Source: Pseudotabrizicola formosa (lineage in GTDB: Bacteria > Pseudomonadota > Alphaproteobacteria > Rhodobacterales > Rhodobacteraceae). Taken from it: a stretch of 64,000 nucleotides of DNA. The stretch is taken from NCBI RefSeq assembly GCF_002900965.1, contig NZ_PJOM01000002.1:124001-188000 (forward strand). The letters are read 5' to 3'. Both the position numbers and the translations under genes were made by a program. Below the pieces are notes generated by a model that made no database searches, was not told the DNA's origin, and saw only the letters and a list, made by a program, of their open reading frames with translations. Below, piece after piece: positions 1 through 9,268 of this stretch. How positions within the stretch are numbered: position 1 is the stretch's first letter; every line of letters begins with the position of its first letter.

Positions 1-518
1 TCGCGGCCCTGCGGCGCGGCGGGGAAGGTCGCGGGGTCTGTGCTGAAGGAAGTGAGGCTGCGCTGGACGACTATCGGCAGGCCAAGGCGGCACAACAGAC
101 AACTGCGCGCTTGCAGGCGGAGGGGGTCGATCTTGCGGCAAAGACCAGCCTTCTGGAAACCGAGGTGAGCCTGCTGCGTGAGAGTCTGGCGCTTCAGATT
201 GACGACCTTGGCACAGCAGAGCAAACGATCAAGATTTTGGCGGAGGCATCACAGCGCGACCGCGACACCGTCGCCGATCTGAGCCTGCAAACCGCCAAGC
301 TGCGTGCCCTGGAGCATCAGCTTGAGCGGGCCGCAGAGCGGGCAGCCCGGCGCGAGGCGGTTCTGGCGACGGTGCTGCTGAAAGATCAGCAGGATTTGCT
401 GGCCAATGCCGCGACCCAGGCACGCGCCGAGGGGCTGGAGCATGAACTGAACAGCGTTTATGCGTCGAAATCCTGGCGCGTCACCGGTCCTTTGCGGGCG
501 CTGCGCGCAAAAAGCTAG
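1..518 (+). CDS. C-terminal part of a coiled-coil protein of the polysaccharide locus (5' end outside window)
   Basis: The reading frame is open from the window edge (first full codon at base 3) to the stop at 516-518, so the gene begins upstream; an internal TTG at 111 is unlikely to be the true start. The visible part is rich in Ala, Glu, Gln, Leu and Arg with heptad-like spacing, which indicates a long coiled coil. It ends in NSVYASKSWRVTGPLR, a C-terminal motif often seen at the end of coiled-coil segments in proteins of polysaccharide clusters, commonly attached to glycosyltransferase or methyltransferase domains. Such a domain could lie upstream. The function of the fragment itself is unknown. 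Confidence 0.6.
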   Translation, partial: AALRRGGEGRGVCAEGSEAALDDYRQAKAAQQTTARLQAEGVDLAAKTSLLETEVSLLRESLALQIDDLGTAEQTIKILAEASQRDRDTVADLSLQTAKLRALEHQLERAAERAARREAVLATVLLKDQQDLLANAATQARAEGLEHELNSVYASKSWRVTGPLRALRAKS

Positions 519-569
519 GGCAAGGTCTGCCACCGGCCTGTAATTCGCACCGCAGATTTCCTTGCAGCG

Positions 570-2015
570 TCAGCCCTTTGCGCCCGGGCCGCGCGAATAG
601 ACATCCTCATAGCGGATGATGTCATCCTCTCCCAGATAGCTGCCGGTCTGGACCTCGATCAGCACCATCGGCAGTTTGCCCGGGTTTTCCATGCGGTGTA
701 CTGCGCCAAGTGGAATGTAGATTGACTGATTTTCGGTCAGCAATCTGACCTCGCCGTCCACCGTCACCCGGGCGGTGCCCTGCACCACGATCCAGTGTTC
801 GGATCGGTGGTGATGCGATTGCAGACTGAGCGCCGCGCCGGGGTTGACCACGATGCGCTTGACCTGAAAGCGCGAGCCGATCACCAGACTTTCGAACATG
901 CCCCAGGGGCGGTGGTCGGTGGGAAAGGTTGTGGCTTGGGTGGCCCCGCGCGATTTCAGGATGGCAACCGCTTCTTTCACCCGCTGGCTTTGCGATTTAT
1001 GCGCCACCAGAACCGCATCGGTGGTGGCAATGGCAATGATGTCGGACAGGCCGATACCAACGAGTTCGATGCGCGGCGATTCCGAGCGTAAGAGCGTATC
1101 TTCGCAATCAATCGCGGTTGCATTGGCCGAGGCGACGTTGCCCGCCTCATCCGGCCCCGCTTCTTGCCAGACCGCATCCCAGCCGCCGAGATCGGACCAG
1201 CCGGCAGAGAAGGGCATCACCGCCAGATTGGGGGCCTTTTCCATGATGGCATAGTCGATCGAGATGTCGGGCACATCGGCCCAGGCGGCCGGGTCAAGCC
1301 GGGTAAATCCCAGATCGGGCTGTGCCCTTTCAACCGCCGTCTGCACGGGGCCAAGCACCCGCGGGGCATGGGTTTGAAAGGCCCGCACCAGCGTGGCCGC
1401 AGTGAACAGGAAAATTCCTGCATTCCACAGAAAATGTCCTGCATTCAGCATTTTTGTGGCGGTTGCCGCGTCAGGTTTTTCAACGAAACGCGCGAGGGAT
1501 TGTGGCGTTGCGGCCTGCGGATCGGTGCCGGCGGCCAGTTCCAGATAGCCATAGCCGGTCTCGGGGCGGGTGGGGGTGATGCCAAAGGTGATGATATCGC
1601 CCGCCAAGGCGCGCGGGACTGCGGCCTGCACCGCGCTGCGGAAGGCCACATCATCGGGCACCACATGGTCAGACGGGGCCACCAGCAGCAAGGCATCCGG
1701 ATCATGGGCCTGAAGATGCAACGCGGCGGCCAGAACGGCGGGGGCCGTGTTGCGCCCGGCAGGTTCGATCAGAATCGTCTGCGGCGCAATTTCGACCCCG
1801 GCCAGCTGTTCCACCACGATAAAGCGGAAATCATTTCCGGTGATCACGACCGGGGCAGAAAACCCATCCCCCCGCATCCGCCGTGCCGCAGCCTGAAACA
1901 GGCTTTCAGTGCCGGTCAGCTTTGAGAACTGCTTGGGAAACGACTGCCGTGACAATGGCCACAAGCGCGTGCCCGAACCGCCGCACAGAAGAACTGGATG
2001 AATGATGGCTGTCAT
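570..2015 (-). CDS. manC: Mannose-1-phosphate guanylyltransferase / mannose-6-phosphate isomerase (type II PMI)
   Basis: This bifunctional enzyme makes GDP-mannose from mannose-1-phosphate and GTP, and its C-terminal half belongs to the type II phosphomannose isomerase family. The 481-residue length is typical. The nucleotidyltransferase signature GGSGTRLWPLSRQSFPKQF is near the N-terminus, FVEKPD lies mid-protein, and the C-terminal cupin carries the metal-binding cluster SLQSHHHRSEHW and an IYIPLGAVHRMEN segment. The start is ATG. GDP-mannose is the precursor used by the gmd and fcl products encoded nearby, so the gene supplies the GDP-fucose branch of this locus. It is transcribed away from the hypothetical gene at 2342. 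Confidence 0.95.
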   Translation of the reverse strand: MTAIIHPVLLCGGSGTRLWPLSRQSFPKQFSKLTGTESLFQAAARRMRGDGFSAPVVITGNDFRFIVVEQLAGVEIAPQTILIEPAGRNTAPAVLAAALHLQAHDPDALLLVAPSDHVVPDDVAFRSAVQAAVPRALAGDIITFGITPTRPETGYGYLELAAGTDPQAATPQSLARFVEKPDAATATKMLNAGHFLWNAGIFLFTAATLVRAFQTHAPRVLGPVQTAVERAQPDLGFTRLDPAAWADVPDISIDYAIMEKAPNLAVMPFSAGWSDLGGWDAVWQEAGPDEAGNVASANATAIDCEDTLLRSESPRIELVGIGLSDIIAIATTDAVLVAHKSQSQRVKEAVAILKSRGATQATTFPTDHRPWGMFESLVIGSRFQVKRIVVNPGAALSLQSHHHRSEHWIVVQGTARVTVDGEVRLLTENQSIYIPLGAVHRMENPGKLPMVLIEVQTGSYLGEDDIIRYEDVYSRGPGAKG

Positions 2016-2341
2016 GATCGGAACGCTACCTCTTACTCACACCACTGGACCGGCCGGGCAAAAAGATGTCACGGTTCCGGCTGTGACGCCGGGCGTGCGA
2101 GTCATGGCGCTAAGGCTCGCTGTCGCAGCGACCCGTCCCGCAAGATCCCGTTCGTCCGGCCGTATCGATGTAACTTCTTGCCCGATCGCTTTGGCATGTC
2201 AATGAAAGCAAACAGGAAGGATTGGCAGACCTGTCGCGCATCGGTTTCTGCGGCACATGGGTCGGCGTCAGGGCCGCTGGTGCAGCGCCGATGAAACTGG
2301 CATGCTGCTTTGACCGGTAAGACTATGTATCCTGTTCAGGA
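2016..2341. other. Divergent intergenic region, no gene seen
   Basis: These 326 bases separate the minus-strand manC from the plus-strand gene at 2342, so they should hold promoters in both directions. Short open frames occur on the plus strand but have no convincing start or family resemblance. I could not identify a clear -35/-10 pair or operator. The stretch around 2190-2220 is less GC-rich than its surroundings. Confidence 0.4.
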
Positions 2342-2929
2342 GTGTTCCTTGTGCCCCATCCTTGTGTCGAAAACGCCGCCCTTACGCTGCACCGGTTGCG
2401 GCAGGCCACCCTTGCCACCACGGCGACAGATTGTGGCCCCCTGTGCGATAACGTCTATTTTTCCTGGGATAGCGCGCAGGCTGAGGTTTCAGTCGCAATG
2501 CAGTCTGACCCCGGCCAGCTGCTGACGGCCGAGGTCGCGCTGAACGGCACCCCGCGCTGGTTCGCGCTGAACATCGGGCTGGGCAGCGGTGCCTTTGCGG
2601 CCGGGGACAGCTTTGGTCTGGTGATCGACGCACAGAGCAGCGTTCCCTTTGCCTGCCAGCCATTTGTCAGGTCCAGCAAGGAGGGTGAGGCATTTGATAC
2701 CATCCTGGCGGAGGATATCACACTCTCTCCCGCCAGCCGCGCTTGTGTGGTCCTGCACAGCCTTTCGGCCAGCGATCCTTTGGTCTCGACAGGCGGGTTT
2801 CACACCCTGATCCTGCCATTGCCCAAGCAAGACTTCCGTTTCGACCTGCGCGATCTGCGACTTTTCCATGTCGGGGCCAGCGCGGCGGAGGGGGTGGGGC
2901 AAAGAACCCTGACATCGGTGGCTTGCTGA
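2342..2929 (+). CDS. Hypothetical protein of the polysaccharide locus
   Basis: This 195-residue protein starts at GTG 2342; the sequence AGGAG lies 7 bases upstream and can serve as ribosome-binding site. It has no signal peptide or obvious membrane segment. The composition suggests a mixed beta-rich globular domain with patterns such as RWFALNIGLGSGAF and a C-terminal FRFDLRDLRLFHV. I do not recognise a catalytic motif. Its stop almost abuts the end of the convergent fucosyltransferase-like gene. Position suggests a role tied to polysaccharide synthesis, but no function can be assigned. Confidence 0.6.
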   Translation: MFLVPHPCVENAALTLHRLRQATLATTATDCGPLCDNVYFSWDSAQAEVSVAMQSDPGQLLTAEVALNGTPRWFALNIGLGSGAFAAGDSFGLVIDAQSSVPFACQPFVRSSKEGEAFDTILAEDITLSPASRACVVLHSLSASDPLVSTGGFHTLILPLPKQDFRFDLRDLRLFHVGASAAEGVGQRTLTSVAC

Positions 2930-2933
2930 CAGG

Positions 2934-3788
2934 TCAGAAATCAATGCCACTGCGTTCCACCCGGTGAAAGGGGCGCGACAGGCGCTGCGCCACGTCGGAA
3001 AATGAACTCCAATGGCTGGCCAGCATCAGCGGTGCCGCCGTGAGCAGCATCAGGTCAGCCAGTGCATACTGCAACTGCCGGGCCGAGCGGTCATAGCGGT
3101 CACGCGGAAGCCAACGCAACCGGGTGCCGAACCTGTCAGACAGCGCGGCATAGGTTGCGGCCAGATCGGCGGCGACAAAGGCATGTTGCGCCCCCTGATC
3201 AAACGCGCGCCCCAGCCGGTCGACAAAGCGGGACACATCGCTTTTCTGGCGCCATTCGGTCAGCTCCCGATGCCGTTCGGCGGGCCAGTTGGCCGAGGAT
3301 TCAAATGACAGATGCTCGAAATCCGGGCCGGTGGCCATGCGGATATGCGCGGCCACGTCCGATGGGTGTGGCACGGACTGCACCAGATCCCAGACCGGTT
3401 CCGATGGCACCAGACGGCGCAGAAACAGCTGCTCTTGCCCCATGCTGGTCAGACCGCTCGTCAGGGAATAGGCTGACCGGATATAGACATCGCCGCCGCA
3501 GTCATCATTCAGCACCGCAGCACCGTGATCTGATCCCGGTTCGATCTCCATGTAGTTGTAGACCTTGGCGGCACGGGCGCGGAAACGGTCGGCGCTGTCA
3601 TCTTCGATGACGGGTCCGGGGTAGTCGAGCAGATCGGCCAGCCGCGCCTGACAATGGTGATCCGGGCGCCAGACCACAACCAGCTGGCGGCCTGTCGCCC
3701 GGGCGATCACGGCGGCAGAGGCCATTGCCCGCAGGCGGTTGCACAACCCGTGCTGGACATCGATGAACAGATGCGCAGGCGCGGCCAT
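2934..3788 (-). CDS. Putative fucosyltransferase (NodZ/POFUT/FUT8-like GT-B fold)
   Basis: The N-terminus LFIDVQHGLCNRLRAMASA is the glycine/asparagine-arginine loop typical of alpha-1,6- and O-fucosyltransferase-like GT-B enzymes, followed by GRQLVVVWRPDHHC. A central HIR motif (residues ~147-149) matches the family's first donor-binding motif, and DLMLLTAAPLMLASHWSSFSDVA near the C-terminus matches the third (the SSFS motif). The 284-residue length fits a compact bacterial enzyme. It lies directly downstream of fcl on the same strand, so the GDP-fucose producer and a user of it are adjacent. Family assignment is by motif only; acceptor and linkage are unknown. Confidence 0.65.
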   Translation of the reverse strand: MAAPAHLFIDVQHGLCNRLRAMASAAVIARATGRQLVVVWRPDHHCQARLADLLDYPGPVIEDDSADRFRARAAKVYNYMEIEPGSDHGAAVLNDDCGGDVYIRSAYSLTSGLTSMGQEQLFLRRLVPSEPVWDLVQSVPHPSDVAAHIRMATGPDFEHLSFESSANWPAERHRELTEWRQKSDVSRFVDRLGRAFDQGAQHAFVAADLAATYAALSDRFGTRLRWLPRDRYDRSARQLQYALADLMLLTAAPLMLASHWSSFSDVAQRLSRPFHRVERSGIDF

Positions 3789-3824
3789 CAGGCCAACCTG
3801 GGCGCGGGGCGCGCGGCAAAAGGG

Positions 3825-4799
3825 TCAGGACGCGCGCAGCGCATCAGGATCGGTCGCCAGAAACCAGTCATAGGTGCTTTGGATGCCGTCGCGCAGGCCG
3901 ATCCGTGCTTGCCAGCCCATGCGCGCCAGCCGGGTGACATCCATCAGCTTTTGCATGGTGCCATCCGGCTTTGACGGGTCGGTTACGATCTGCCCATCAA
4001 AGCCCGTGACGGCAGCCACGGTGCGTGCAAGATCAAGGATGGTGATATCCTTGCCGGTGCCCACGTTGATATGGCTGAGCATCGGCTGGGTGTTGGCGTC
4101 GTAGACATCCTTGGGCAGATCCAGCACGAACAGGCTGGCTTCGGCCATGTCATCGACATGCAGGAATTCGCGCCGGGGCTGTCCCGATCCCCAGATCGTG
4201 ACCTCCTTTTCCCCGGTGCGGACCGCGTTGTGGAACCGGCGGATCAGCGCGGGCAGGACATGGCTGTTCTGCGGGTGAAAATTGTCGCCGGGGCCATAGA
4301 GATTGGTCGGCATGACCGAGCGGTAATCGGTGCCATACTGACGGTTGTAGCTTTCGCACAGCTTGATGCCGGCAATCTTGGCGATGGCATAGGGCTCATT
4401 CGTCGGCTCCAGCACACCGGTCAGCAGGGCCTCTTCCCGCATCGGCTGGGCGACGGCGCGGGGATAGATGCAAGACGAGCCAAGCTGCAACAGACGCCGG
4501 ACCCCGGCCGCATGGGACTGATGGATCACATTGCATTCGATCATCAGGTTTTGATAAATGAAGTCAGCCGGATAGCTGTTGTTGGCGTGGATGCCGCCCA
4601 CCTTTGCCGCCGCGAGGATCACCAGATCGGGCTGCGCCTCTTGCAGGAAGGCCCGCACCTCGGCCTGATGTGTCAGATCAAGCTCTGCATGGGTGCGGGT
4701 CAGCAATGTCAAGTCTTCACCTGCCGCGACACGCGCCTGCAACAGCCGCAGGATGGCAGACCCGACCATGCCCCGATGTCCGGCGATATAGATTCTCAT
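3825..4799 (-). CDS. fcl: GDP-L-fucose synthase (GDP-4-keto-6-deoxymannose epimerase/reductase)
   Basis: The enzyme converts GDP-4-keto-6-deoxy-D-mannose, the product of Gmd, to GDP-L-fucose with NADPH. At 324 residues it is full length. It starts with the Rossmann motif [12 protein letters not shown] and carries the SDR catalytic segment [14 protein letters not shown] (Tyr-x3-Lys) and [13 protein letters not shown]. It heads a minus-strand pair with the fucosyltransferase-like gene 36 bases downstream. The gmd partner lies about 5 kb away on the other strand, so the pathway is split within the locus. Confidence 0.95.
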   Translation of the reverse strand: MRIYIAGHRGMVGSAILRLLQARVAAGEDLTLLTRTHAELDLTHQAEVRAFLQEAQPDLVILAAAKVGGIHANNSYPADFIYQNLMIECNVIHQSHAAGVRRLLQLGSSCIYPRAVAQPMREEALLTGVLEPTNEPYAIAKIAGIKLCESYNRQYGTDYRSVMPTNLYGPGDNFHPQNSHVLPALIRRFHNAVRTGEKEVTIWGSGQPRREFLHVDDMAEASLFVLDLPKDVYDANTQPMLSHINVGTGKDITILDLARTVAAVTGFDGQIVTDPSKPDGTMQKLMDVTRLARMGWQARIGLRDGIQSTYDWFLATDPDALRAS

Positions 4800-4893
4800 T
4801 GGTCAGGCGATCCAAGCATGTGTTTGTCCCGGACGGTAGTGACAGCTCATTGTTGTGGCAAGATGCTCTGCGCCGCCCCGCAATTGACCAAGA

Positions 4894-4920
4894 CCGGGGC
4901 AGACAGCGGCTCTGCCCCGG
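4894..4920. repeat. Perfect 10-bp inverted repeat between divergent genes
   Basis: CCGGGGCAGA (4894-4903) and TCTGCCCCGG (4911-4920) flank a 7-base loop. The hairpin lies between the divergent fcl and the gene at 5032, where no terminator is needed. It may be an operator, an RNA structure in the fcl leader or a remnant. Immediately to the right is an AT-rich promoter-like stretch (about 4940-4980). Confidence 0.5.
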
Positions 4921-5031
4921 GCGTCTCTCCGTACGATCCAAAGGGTTAAAGTACGGTTAACAGTCTATTAATAAATTAACGATATCGCGGAAGGACGACC
5001 GGCACAGTTCACCCAAGATCAGGCCTTCCCC

Positions 5032-5496
5032 TTGCAGCAGATGTACCAGCTTTACCTTACGTCGCTGCGCCCGGATGCCAGCCAGCAGGGCGCTGTCATC
5101 GAGGATCTCAGGGCATTGCAGCGCAGCCCCCATGTCGCACAGAACAGCAGCCTGCGCCGCCAATACGTGATCTTCGCCCGGCTGATCAACCTGCGCCTGC
5201 CGCTGCCAGAGGGTCTCTTGACCGCCCCGGTCCCGATCGAAGATCCGCGGTCAGATCTGGGCGTGCGATCCGTGCCTGAATCGCAGGGCGTGACAGATGT
5301 GGAAACCGCTCTCGCCAAAGATCCCTGCCGGCCCGACCTTTGGCTCGCGGCCGCTCTGGCGCATCTGCACGGTGGCAATACCGCGCGCGCGCATCGGCTG
5401 CTGCGACGGCTGGCGGCGTCCCGCTATCCCGAACGGGCACAGGCGCAGGCCATCCTTGCCCGAAGTGTTGCCCTTGCCTACCGACGCGCCGCCTGA
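5032..5496 (+). CDS. Hypothetical protein with TPR-like C-terminal helices
   Basis: The product is 154 residues from TTG 5032, or 151 from ATG 5041; neither has a good ribosome-binding site. The frame stays open upstream to an ATT codon at 4975, reading a plausible extra N-terminus, so the true start is uncertain. Residues ~100-150 (LWLAAALAHLHGG, then AHRLLRRLAA) look like a helical TPR-type pair. It lies 41 bases before the large glycosyltransferase gene on the same strand and is probably cotranscribed. A role in polysaccharide synthesis is inferred only from position. Confidence 0.5.
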   Translation: MQQMYQLYLTSLRPDASQQGAVIEDLRALQRSPHVAQNSSLRRQYVIFARLINLRLPLPEGLLTAPVPIEDPRSDLGVRSVPESQGVTDVETALAKDPCRPDLWLAAALAHLHGGNTARAHRLLRRLAASRYPERAQAQAILARSVALAYRRAA

Positions 5497-5537
5497 GCCG
5501 CCGATGGCCCCCGTCAAGACCAGAAAATGAGTGCCGT

Positions 5538-8432
5538 TTGATCACCCTTGTCACCACCATTGGCGATCTGCCCCCTGACCGCCGCGATCCGGTCTTGTCT
5601 GCGCTGCGGGCCAATCTGGCACTGGCTGCCGTGGGACAGATCGTGGTTTTGACAGAGGGCCGTCCGGATTGGTTGCGCCTCGCCGCCGGAGCACAGGGGG
5701 GCCGTATCCGCATCGAACACACCGCAGCGCGCCCGACCTTCGCCGAGCTGTTCGCCCTGGCCAACGGCTGCCTTGCACAAGGCGCGCGGGCGGCAATGGT
5801 GCTGAATGCAGATATCAGCCTTGCGGACAACGGATCGGCGTTGCGGCTGACCGAAACGCTGGAAGCGATGACAGCCGATGGTTCGCCGGTGGTATTTGCC
5901 CTCACCCGCCACGACAGGGAAAACGGCAGGCCGACGATCACCCTGTATGACAGCAATGGTCTTCCCAACACCCTTTCAGCTGATGCCTGGGCCTTCTGTC
6001 AGCCGCTGCAGGTGACCCGGGCGCTGTTCTACTCTCCGGGCCAGATGAACTGCGACATGCTGCTGACCCATGATCTGATCGGGTCTGGCTTCAGGGTGTT
6101 CAATCCCTGTCTGGACATCGTGCTGCACCATCATGAACCCGGCAAGGATGATGCCTTCTATCGGGCAAAGAACAAGGAAGGGCAGGTGCAGGATCTGCTG
6201 GAGCGCCATGTCAGCCTGAATGCCGTGTCGCCATGGAACTACTTTGGCAGCCCATGGGTCAAGACCCGGTGGTTGACGGCGGGATACCGGCCCAACCCCG
6301 CCAGCACCAGCACTGGAAAGATCCTTGTTTGCGTGCCCTCGGGCACGGAACGGCAGCTTGAAACGGTTCTTCCTGAGCTGCATCGCCTGTCTGACGTGCA
6401 TAGGCTTGAGGTCGTCATTCTGTGTGACGCCGATCCCGACCAGATCATCACGGACAATCTGGCGCGGCTTGCGGATTTTCCCGCCGCCTCCGTGCAAAGG
6501 CCGCGTGACGGGGTCGGGCCCCTGCGTCGCGCGTTGCTGGCGGGGGATCAGCATGGCATGAAAAGCCTTGCCTTCAGCCCTGCCATCGACCGCATCAACG
6601 CGGCCCTTCTGGCCGAGGTCGAAGGTGTGGTGCTGACTTTGGGGTGCGGCAGTCCGTCGCCTGCACCGGTGGACTTTGGCTGCACGCTGATCACTTCAGT
6701 GTTTCGTGCCGAAGATTTCATGCGCGGCTTTTTGGCCAACTGCAGCCGGCTTGACGGTTATGGCGACCAGATTGAGCATCTGTTCCTCGTGTCCGCCCTG
6801 TCACCGCCCGAGGCAGGGCTTCTCGACGGGCACCTGATGTGCCATTCCTGTTCCACAGTGCTTTGGTATCGCAAGGACCCCGGGCTCTATGCCTGTTGGA
6901 ATATCGGCATCCGGGTGGCACGGACGCCCTATGTCTCAAACGCAAATGTTGATGACCTGCGCGATCCGGCCCATGTGGCCACACTGGTGGCTGATCTGGA
7001 AACCCGGCCCGAGGTGCTGGTGGCGGCCACCGCCCTGAACCCGTTCACAACCTTCCCCGATGACGGAAGCCTGCCTGACAACCGGGATGCATGGTATGCT
7101 GACAGGCCCGGGGCGTTCGGGTTTCATGATCTGGCCCGCCTGACGGATCAGGACCCGCCTGGCCTCGTGCCGGTCAACATGCCCCACTGCATGCCGGTCT
7201 GGCGGCGCGCGCTGCATACCCGCTTCGGTTGGTTCGACGAAGGGCGCTATGGCACCTATGCTGATTGGGCGTTCTGGCTCAAGGTGTTGCAGGGCGGCGG
7301 GTCTGGCTGGCTCAACCCGGCCCCTTTGGGGTTCTATTTCGTCAACCCCAATTCGCATAACCGGCGCGGCACCGATCTGGACCGGCTGCACAAACAGGTG
7401 GAAGATACATTTCTGCCGCTGTTTTTGGCCGGGCGCGACAGGGTGCCGTCAAAACACTGCAATCTGCTGCGCGATGTGCCGCGCAAATTGTGCCTGGGCC
7501 AAAAGGGCCGTGATTTTGGCCAGCATCGCAACAATTTCAACACGCTGGTCAATGCGCTGACCCCTCTGGAAACCGACACCGAGGAGGGGGTGCTGTTCAT
7601 CCCCTTTCTGGAACGCCAGTTTGTCTGGGGCACGGAGACGGGTGAGGCACGGTCTTCTGACGTCCGCCCCCTGACCCGGCCATGGATCGGCATTCTGCAT
7701 GTTCCGTTTGAGACGCCGGACTGGTTCGAACCAGCGGCCCGGCCCGAAGCATTCCTGGTCTCTGACCTGTTCCGGCAATCGCTGCCGGCCTGTCGCGGGA
7801 TCATGACGCTGGCGCAGGATCTGGAGGCGGATCTCAACCAGTTCCTGCCTGGCCTGCCCACGCTGGCGGTGAAACACCCGACCAGCTATGACGCCACCCC
7901 CTTCGATCCCGACGCCTATCGCGTGGCACCTTCGGTGGTGCAGGTGGGTGATTGGCTGCGCCGGTTGCAGGCGATCCACCGGCTGCGCGCCCCTGGCCAC
8001 CGGCGGATCATGCTGACAAAACACTGGACCCGCGCGTTTCTGGACCGCGAGATTTCGGTGTTTGGCGATCAGCGCGATCCCTGTGTCGAGATGGTGGAAT
8101 TCATCCCCAATGACCGCTACGACGCGTTGCTGTCATCTGCGGTGGTGTTGTGCCTGCTGTACGGCACGGCGGCCAACAATGTGGTGATCGAATGCATCGC
8201 CCGCGCCACGCCCATCCTCATCAACCCGCTGCCTGCGGTGGTGGAATATCTGGGGGCGGACTATCCGCTTTATGTGACGGATGAAGCCGAGGCGGATCGG
8301 GCATTGTCGACCCCCGGCCTTGTGGCGGAGGGCCACCGCTATCTGATGCAGCGTCGGGCACGGATTGACCTGAGCTATGAGGGGTTTTGCCGAAGTGTGG
8401 CAACGTCAGCGTTTTTCTTGCAGTTGAAATGA
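5538..8432 (+). CDS. Large multi-domain glycosyltransferase
   Basis: Translation from TTG 5538 gives 964 residues beginning MITLVTTIGDLPPDRR. The open frame extends 198 bases further upstream, but that part overlaps the preceding gene and has poor protein character. Three blocks are visible: an N-terminal nucleotide-sugar-transferase-like region with VLNADISLADNG (residues ~70-100); a middle GT2-like region with TLITSVFRAEDFMRGFL and WNIGIRVARTPYVSNANVDD (~375-650); and a C-terminal GT-B-like region with FIPNDRYDALLSS and NNVVIECIARATPILINPLPAVVEYLG (~730-964). It probably adds more than one sugar to the polysaccharide repeat. Donors and acceptors cannot be predicted. Confidence 0.75.
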   Translation: MITLVTTIGDLPPDRRDPVLSALRANLALAAVGQIVVLTEGRPDWLRLAAGAQGGRIRIEHTAARPTFAELFALANGCLAQGARAAMVLNADISLADNGSALRLTETLEAMTADGSPVVFALTRHDRENGRPTITLYDSNGLPNTLSADAWAFCQPLQVTRALFYSPGQMNCDMLLTHDLIGSGFRVFNPCLDIVLHHHEPGKDDAFYRAKNKEGQVQDLLERHVSLNAVSPWNYFGSPWVKTRWLTAGYRPNPASTSTGKILVCVPSGTERQLETVLPELHRLSDVHRLEVVILCDADPDQIITDNLARLADFPAASVQRPRDGVGPLRRALLAGDQHGMKSLAFSPAIDRINAALLAEVEGVVLTLGCGSPSPAPVDFGCTLITSVFRAEDFMRGFLANCSRLDGYGDQIEHLFLVSALSPPEAGLLDGHLMCHSCSTVLWYRKDPGLYACWNIGIRVARTPYVSNANVDDLRDPAHVATLVADLETRPEVLVAATALNPFTTFPDDGSLPDNRDAWYADRPGAFGFHDLARLTDQDPPGLVPVNMPHCMPVWRRALHTRFGWFDEGRYGTYADWAFWLKVLQGGGSGWLNPAPLGFYFVNPNSHNRRGTDLDRLHKQVEDTFLPLFLAGRDRVPSKHCNLLRDVPRKLCLGQKGRDFGQHRNNFNTLVNALTPLETDTEEGVLFIPFLERQFVWGTETGEARSSDVRPLTRPWIGILHVPFETPDWFEPAARPEAFLVSDLFRQSLPACRGIMTLAQDLEADLNQFLPGLPTLAVKHPTSYDATPFDPDAYRVAPSVVQVGDWLRRLQAIHRLRAPGHRRIMLTKHWTRAFLDREISVFGDQRDPCVEMVEFIPNDRYDALLSSAVVLCLLYGTAANNVVIECIARATPILINPLPAVVEYLGADYPLYVTDEAEADRALSTPGLVAEGHRYLMQRRARIDLSYEGFCRSVATSAFFLQLK

Positions 8433-8484
8433 AATCTTGGTCCACAGATTTTTGCTGTGACGCCATGGAGTACGGGTATCGGCG

Positions 8485-9195
8485 GTGACAAAAAGAATAG
8501 CATTCATTTCTGGTGTTGCTCGATCGGGAACTTCCGCGCTCGTGGAAGTGCTCAATTCAAATCCATATTTTTATATCGGGATGGAGCGATACTATTTTGC
8601 GATTGAAGGTGGGTGGCTAAAGGATGAACATTTTGAAAAAGATCGCTATCTAGATGTAAAGCCAGGAGACTCCCATGGGCAAGGATTCAAAGTTGACCCT
8701 CAGCAGCGACTGATAAAATACGAGCGGGCAATGATGATCGGGGATAAGTACCCTCTTCTTTATAAAAATCTAGAGGTAATTCTCCAAAGGTTTCCGCAGG
8801 CCGAGCATGTCTACATTGTGCGAAATCCTCTGTCTGTCATCGAAAGCTACAATTCTCGCTTCACAGATTTGAACGACACCTGGAACCGGCCATGGAAGCT
8901 TGGTCTTGAAGAGTGGAACGCCAGCATCCGGACTGTAATGCAGCAACCCGAAGAAGTGTTGAGGAAGTTCCATTTCATAATATACGAAAACTTTTTCTCA
9001 AGTGCGGTGCACATGAATGCTCTTTATGAAGCGCTTGGTGCCTCGCCACTTTCAGAGGACCAGCTGACTTCATTTGTAGAAAAGTTCAGGGCATTGAACG
9101 AAAAGCCTGTGCTTCGAAATGATGAGTTCCGCGCTTTCGTGGCGCGACATGCCGATTGGGCAACATATAACAGATTACTTGACAGGATCAACTGA
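8485..9195 (+). CDS. Sulfotransferase family protein, AT-rich and probably acquired
   Basis: The 236-residue protein starts at GTG 8485. Its N-terminus IAFISGVARSGTSALVEVL is the 5'-phosphosulfate-binding loop of PAPS-dependent sulfotransferases, and VYIVRNPLSVIESYNSRF matches the 3'-phosphate-binding motif. It should transfer sulfate from PAPS to a sugar or lipid hydroxyl. Base composition is strikingly AT-richer than its neighbours, with codons such as ATA, AAA and TTT that are rare elsewhere in the window, and the flanking spacers share this. That suggests recent horizontal transfer into the locus. The ribosome-binding site is weak. Confidence 0.8.
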   Translation: MTKRIAFISGVARSGTSALVEVLNSNPYFYIGMERYYFAIEGGWLKDEHFEKDRYLDVKPGDSHGQGFKVDPQQRLIKYERAMMIGDKYPLLYKNLEVILQRFPQAEHVYIVRNPLSVIESYNSRFTDLNDTWNRPWKLGLEEWNASIRTVMQQPEEVLRKFHFIIYENFFSSAVHMNALYEALGASPLSEDQLTSFVEKFRALNEKPVLRNDEFRAFVARHADWATYNRLLDRIN

Positions 9196-9268
9196 TCCAT
9201 GACCGCTGCCACGCTTCAAGATCGCTTTTCTAAAGGTTGTCTCACCAATTAACACCATAGTCCGAAAC

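Noticed and set aside
1164-1925. 253-codon plus-strand open frame opposite manC
   Set aside because: It lies fully inside the clear manC coding region, and its Gly/Arg/His-rich product is typical of an antisense shadow in GC-rich DNA.
5340-5537. N-terminal extension of the large glycosyltransferase
   Set aside because: It overlaps the preceding gene and reads as an Arg/Ala/Pro-rich shadow; protein character begins at TTG 5538.
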